Origin: Desulfobacterales bacterium | GTDB lineage: Bacteria; Desulfobacterota; DSM-4660; Desulfatiglandales; Desulfatiglandaceae | Reading direction: 5' to 3' | Assembly (NCBI GenBank): GCA_022013615.1 | Contig: JAKLQB010000076.1 | Span: 1-9,546 of the forward strand | Length of the DNA: 9,546 bases | Shown here: one piece after another, positions 6,357 to 9,546 of the stretch | Layout of the letters: every line of letters starts with the position of its first letter | Position numbering within the stretch: position 1 is the stretch's first letter | Position numbers and translations under genes: made by a program | Notes under the pieces: model-generated | Told to the model about the DNA's origin: nothing | Seen by the model: the letters and a program-made list of their open reading frames with translations, nothing else | Database searches by the model: none

Positions 6357-6423
6357 TCATGAAGAGGCCGGGGATTACACCCTCTCAGAGGAAACCGCCA
6401 GCCGGGCGATTCAATATCTGTGA
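6319..6423 (+). CDS. Possible 34-residue ORF overlapping the end of the small gene
   Basis: In another plus frame an ATG at 6319 opens 34 codons ending TGA at 6423, overlapping the last 38 bases of the preceding gene. An AGGG four bases before the ATG is a marginal ribosome-binding site. The start (NLDRITFNHE) recalls the first residues of DUF433-type antitoxins, which usually read LDRITFNPE, but the remaining residues do not continue that family. It may be a truncated remnant or chance. Confidence 0.2.
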   Translation: MSVSQNLDRITFNHEEAGDYTLSEETASRAIQYL

Positions 6424-6495
6424 TCTTTAAAACCGTAAGAAGGCAACAAGAAAGCCGTTAGTTCAGGAAACAACTTCACCCATATCTTTCCCGCA
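6357..6495. other. Convergent intergenic stretch without a clear terminator
   Basis: This stretch lies between the small plus-strand genes and the end of the acyl-CoA dehydrogenase gene. Only weak stems are visible (for example AGAGG with CCTCT around 6363-6385) and none is followed by a T-run on either strand, so no intrinsic terminator is called. Confidence 0.4.
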
Positions 6496-8316
6496 TTAAA
6501 ACGCCTCTTCCGGAATGTCCAGAGCAGACGTGTCCTCCTGTTGTAAAGTCATGTGGCGGGCAAACACGTTGGTCAGGATATTTCGACAGAAGTACTTTGC
6601 GGTCTCCACCTTGCCCCTGTAAAAGATCCCGTCCGAGGAATCTGCATCTACTTGCCCCGATCTTTCACGAGCCAAGAGACCCTGCTCTAAGATCAACTGG
6701 CCCATCAAAACTTCGGAAAAACACTCTAAAAAGCGGGTCGCGGAAAGCGCGATCAAACGGGGTTTCCCGCCCTGGAAGTATTGAAGGTAACGCATGGCAA
6801 AATCTCCGTTGGCCTGGGCCGCCTTGAAGAGGAGTTTAAAATCAGGGCCGAAGTCCTGATCATCCCTGTGGTCTGAGGTAAACGACATGACACCCTGAAT
6901 CCAGTCCTGAAATACCTTGCCCCCTTCCATGCCAAGCTTGCGGCCCACCAAGTCCAAGGCCTGGATATAGGTAGTACCCTCCCATATTGAGTTTAACTTT
7001 GCGTCACGGGCATATTGTTCAACCGGAAATTCCCTGCAATATCCCACACCCCCTAAAATCTGGACGGCTTCCCGGATCAGAGCGTAGCCAAAATCGGAGC
7101 AGTACGCCTTGACCAGGGGGGTGAACAGCTCCACCTGCTGGAAAGCCTTACGCCTTGCTGCCTCATCCGGATCCTTTTCAGATACATCCATCAGGTACAA
7201 TACCTTCCCAAGCATGGCGCGCATAGCCTCGGTGCCGGCCTTGAGGTTCATAAGCATCCGTCGCACATCTTCGTGCTGTATTATCGGTACCCGGTCCGCC
7301 TTGCGATCGGTAAAGGGAGGGCCCTGTACCCTTTCCCTGGCATATGTCCGGGCAGTGTCATAGGCGCTGGCCGCCAGGGACAGGCCCATGAGCCCGACAC
7401 CCATACGGGACTCGTTCATCATCTGGAACATTTTGGCCATGCCGCTGTTCGGTTCACCTAAGAGAATACCCCGGCATTTGCCGTTTTCCCCGAAGTTGAG
7501 CGTACATGTAGCAGAACCTAAAATGCCCATCTTATGTTCTATGCCGCTGCAAAAGACGTCGTTGGGTTCTCCAAGGGAACCGTCAGGGTTCACCCAGATC
7601 TTTGGTACAATAAAAAGACTGATACCCCTGGTCCCGTAGGGGGACCCCTCAATGCGGGCCAGAAGGAGATGTATTATGTTTTCGGTGAGGTCGTGTTCTC
7701 CCGCGGAGATAAACCTCTTGGTTCCCTCAATCTTATAGATACGCTGATCCCCTGCCTCAGGATCGGGCACTGCCCTGGTCCTGATCCAGCCCACGTCCGA
7801 TCCTGCGTCAGGCTCGGTCAGGCACATGGTCCCGCCCCACACGCCCGTGTACATCTTCTCCACGAAAAGTGCCCTGTCTTCATCCGTGCCGAAGTTTTCA
7901 ACCAGCCTTCCATTTCCCACGGCCAGGCCGGGATAGCTCATCATGGCCAGGTTGGCGCCCATGAAAATCTCGCCTACAATGCCGCCCATGATCGCGGGCA
8001 GGCCCTGTCCACCAAACTCCGGGGCGTTGGAGACAGCCATCCAGCCGTTTTCCGCCAATACCTGCCAGCACTCATGAAATGACCCCGGCACCCTGACCCG
8101 ACCATCCTCATAAACGCAGCCTTCTTGGTCGCCGTCCTGCATGGTAGGCCCCAGGACTTCCTTGCCCACCTTCATGGCCTCATCTATGATCATTCGGAAA
8201 TCATCAACTGAAAAATCCTTGTATGCCTCGTAGGACAAAAGTTTGTCCACATCCATATGTTCAAACAGCATAAACTCTATGTCTCGTGCATCACGCCTGA
8301 AATAATTGGTCCCCAT
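6496..8316 (-). CDS. Acyl-CoA dehydrogenase, long (~600-residue) DmdC-like type
   Basis: The 606-residue protein is a FAD-dependent acyl-CoA dehydrogenase that oxidises an acyl-CoA to a 2-enoyl-CoA, passing electrons to electron-transfer flavoprotein. The order is: a short N-terminal extension (1-35) typical of the long subfamily, an N-terminal helical domain (about 40-155), the middle beta domain with MCLTEPDAGSD (164-174) and GTKRFISAG (198-206), the C-terminal helical domain with GGVGYCREFPVEQYARDAK (422-440) and the catalytic base E446 in NSIWEGTTYIQ, and an extra C-terminal domain (about 460-606). Family members of this length include 3-methylmercaptopropionyl-CoA dehydrogenase (DmdC), but many act on other acyl-CoAs, so substrate is not assigned. 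The start is clear: GGGGAG (plus-strand 8324-8329) stands seven bases before the ATG. No key residue is missing. It lies 104 bases behind the hybrid kinase on the same strand and converges with the genes on its other side. Confidence 0.92.
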   Translation of the reverse strand: MGTNYFRRDARDIEFMLFEHMDVDKLLSYEAYKDFSVDDFRMIIDEAMKVGKEVLGPTMQDGDQEGCVYEDGRVRVPGSFHECWQVLAENGWMAVSNAPEFGGQGLPAIMGGIVGEIFMGANLAMMSYPGLAVGNGRLVENFGTDEDRALFVEKMYTGVWGGTMCLTEPDAGSDVGWIRTRAVPDPEAGDQRIYKIEGTKRFISAGEHDLTENIIHLLLARIEGSPYGTRGISLFIVPKIWVNPDGSLGEPNDVFCSGIEHKMGILGSATCTLNFGENGKCRGILLGEPNSGMAKMFQMMNESRMGVGLMGLSLAASAYDTARTYARERVQGPPFTDRKADRVPIIQHEDVRRMLMNLKAGTEAMRAMLGKVLYLMDVSEKDPDEAARRKAFQQVELFTPLVKAYCSDFGYALIREAVQILGGVGYCREFPVEQYARDAKLNSIWEGTTYIQALDLVGRKLGMEGGKVFQDWIQGVMSFTSDHRDDQDFGPDFKLLFKAAQANGDFAMRYLQYFQGGKPRLIALSATRFLECFSEVLMGQLILEQGLLARERSGQVDADSSDGIFYRGKVETAKYFCRNILTNVFARHMTLQQEDTSALDIPEEAF

Positions 8317-8420
8317 GACTTTACTCCCCTTTTTACCCTAACCTTGCAAACCCCCAATTACCAAAATCGCCAATGATTTGGCAGGAAACTGAAACAAGAG
8401 TTTGATTGTATTAGGTGTGT
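8317..8420 (-). other. Gap between hybrid kinase and acyl-CoA dehydrogenase genes
   Basis: The 104 bases contain the strong ribosome-binding site of the dehydrogenase and an imperfect inverted repeat (CCAAAATC and GATTTGG, one base bulged, about 8361-8381) that could be a protein-binding site or weak stem. No clear promoter or terminator was found, so read-through from the kinase gene is possible. Confidence 0.35.
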
Positions 8421-9546
8421 CTATTTTTTCTCCATAACCTCCATTATTTTTTTTGATAACCGCTTCATGCGGAATGGCTTCTGAATAAACCCATTGCAAC
8501 CACGTTTTAGTATTTCACTTGCCTGGCCCTCAACACTATAGCCGCTTGAAAGAATGACCTTAATGTTAGGGTTGATCTCTTTCAATATGTCATAGGTTTC
8601 CCCACCTCCCATTTCCGGCATGATCATATCCAGGACAACGATGTCAATCTTAGTTTGATTTTCTTTATAGATTTTTATGGCCTCTTTGCCATCTCTTGCC
8701 GTTAAAACATTATAGCCCAGCCTTTTTAGTATCTTTTCTCCAATACCAACAATCATATCCTCATCATCTACTAGAAGAACTGTCTCTGTTCCCTTTAATA
8801 CCTCTTCCGGCAGCTTCTTTTCTTCTATAACTTCTTTCTCTGAAGCTGGCAGATATATGTCAAATGTCGTTCCTTCACCCTTCTGGCTGAACACGTTGAT
8901 AATGCCGCCATGGTTTTTAATGATACCGTATGTAGAAGCAAGGCCAAGGCCCATCCCCCTGCCCATCTTTTTGGTAGTAAAAAATGGCTCGAATATTCTT
9001 TCCTGGGTTGCCTCATCCATACCCACTCCAGTATCCGTTACGGAGATCTTTACATATTTACCCGGGCTTAATTTATAGGGCTTGGAATAGCTTTCATCAA
9101 ACATCACATTTTCCGTTTGCAGATATAGCTCTCCACCACCAGGCATGGCCTGCCAGGCATTGACATAAAGGTTTAACAGTACCTGCTCAATCTGACTCCG
9201 GTCTACCTCTACCGGCCAGATACTTTCTTGATATTTTGTGTGTATTTTTGTCTCTTTCTTTGTCCTGCCGAACATTTGAGAACTCTTGTGGATTAATTCA
9301 TTCATGTCGGTCGGCTTGACTTCATACTTGCCAGTTCTGGCAAAACCTAATAGCTGTTTGGTCAGACCAGCCGCGCTTTTGACAATATCCTCTATTCCTT
9401 TGAGTTCCTCATAATGCAGTTGGGGTAAATCAGTATCCATGAGCATCAAGGATGTACGCCCCTGTATACCCATTAAGAGATTGTTGAAGTCATGGGCAAT
9501 GCCGCCGGCAAGGGTGCCCAATGCCTCCATCCTCCGAGCTTGCTGG
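8421..9546 (-). CDS. Hybrid histidine kinase, C-terminal part (5' end outside window)
   Basis: The frame runs to the right edge, where the residues ARR-MEALGTLAGGIAHDFNN show that the ATG at 9530 is internal to the HisKA helix; the sensor part lies outside the window. Counting from that Met, the phosphoaccepting histidine is H13 in the GGIAHDFNN H-box, the N-box asparagine is N124 (NLYVNAWQAM), the G1 box is DTGVGMD (166-172), the F box is IFEPFFTTK, and the G2 box is GMGLGLASTYG (192-202). A C-terminal receiver domain follows (about 248-369) with acidic pair D255-D256, phosphoacceptor D301 (VLDMIMPEMGG), switch serine in ILSSGYS and K351 (QKPF). All catalytic residues are present. This is the common PAS/HisKA/HATPase/REC layout in which the phosphate is passed from His to the attached receiver and then probably to a phosphotransfer protein or regulator. 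No partner regulator is adjacent. The signal sensed cannot be read from this window. Confidence 0.92.
   Translation of the reverse strand, partial: QQARRMEALGTLAGGIAHDFNNLLMGIQGRTSLMLMDTDLPQLHYEELKGIEDIVKSAAGLTKQLLGFARTGKYEVKPTDMNELIHKSSQMFGRTKKETKIHTKYQESIWPVEVDRSQIEQVLLNLYVNAWQAMPGGGELYLQTENVMFDESYSKPYKLSPGKYVKISVTDTGVGMDEATQERIFEPFFTTKKMGRGMGLGLASTYGIIKNHGGIINVFSQKGEGTTFDIYLPASEKEVIEEKKLPEEVLKGTETVLLVDDEDMIVGIGEKILKRLGYNVLTARDGKEAIKIYKENQTKIDIVVLDMIMPEMGGGETYDILKEINPNIKVILSSGYSVEGQASEILKRGCNGFIQKPFRMKRLSKKIMEVMEKK

Noticed and set aside
6357..6495. A bidirectional terminator between the convergent genes
   Set aside because: Only four- to five-base stems are visible and no T-run follows on either strand.
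7534..8082. A 182-residue plus-strand ORF opposite the acyl-CoA dehydrogenase
   Set aside because: It is antisense to well-conserved dehydrogenase motifs, and its Pro/His/Gly-rich sequence is what the reverse frame of a GC-rich gene yields. No separate ribosome-binding site or family was seen.
1..9546. CRISPR array, tRNA or rRNA genes, or a complete transposon
   Set aside because: No regularly spaced repeats, no cloverleaf-like or conserved rRNA stretches and no transposase ORF were seen on either strand.

Overview
The window looks like bacterial chromosome from a metabolically versatile, signalling-rich anaerobe, most likely Desulfobacterota (the former Deltaproteobacteria, Desulfobacterales-like). 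This rests on gene style: an adenylate-cyclase/AAA-type protein with TPR repeats, PAS/HisKA-style hybrid kinase architecture, a cysteine-rich stand-alone receiver, a cobalamin-binding radical SAM enzyme and a ~600-residue acyl-CoA dehydrogenase. No rRNA, tRNA, CRISPR array or complete mobile element was seen, and no marker gene fixes the lineage.

Layout. 1-1500 (+) is the C-terminal part of a large ATPase/TPR signalling protein cut by the left edge. 1501-1980 is AT-rich and carries a possible 36-codon minus-strand gene with a promoter and ribosome-binding site. 1981-2430 (+) is a single-domain response regulator with six cysteines. 2431-3263 is gene debris: small inverted repeats, sequences reminiscent of insertion-sequence ends, and a truncated HEPN (UPF0332-type) gene. 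3264-3782 (+) is a small exported protein or lipoprotein with an NTF2-like look. 3845-6098 (+) is a B12-binding radical SAM protein with an eight-cysteine SPASM-like C-terminus; it is split by a frame change at a run of nine A. 6123-6356 (+) is a small unrecognised gene behind it, with a 34-codon ORF overlapping its end. On the minus strand, 6496-8316 is an acyl-CoA dehydrogenase and 8421-9546 is a hybrid histidine kinase cut by the right edge.

How they fit together. The exported protein, the radical SAM enzyme and the small gene are co-directional with short gaps and may form one transcription unit; the radical SAM enzyme is the only clear biochemical activity in it. The kinase and the dehydrogenase are co-directional with a 104-base gap, but the dehydrogenase has its own strong ribosome-binding site and a functional link is unproven. 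The receiver at 1981 has no adjacent kinase. The 1501-3260 stretch is visibly more AT-rich than the radical SAM and dehydrogenase genes and reads as an accessory patch.

The most interesting points are the A9 frame change in the radical SAM gene, the unusual combination of an N-terminal cobalamin domain with a C-terminal SPASM-like cysteine cluster, and the cysteine-rich receiver.
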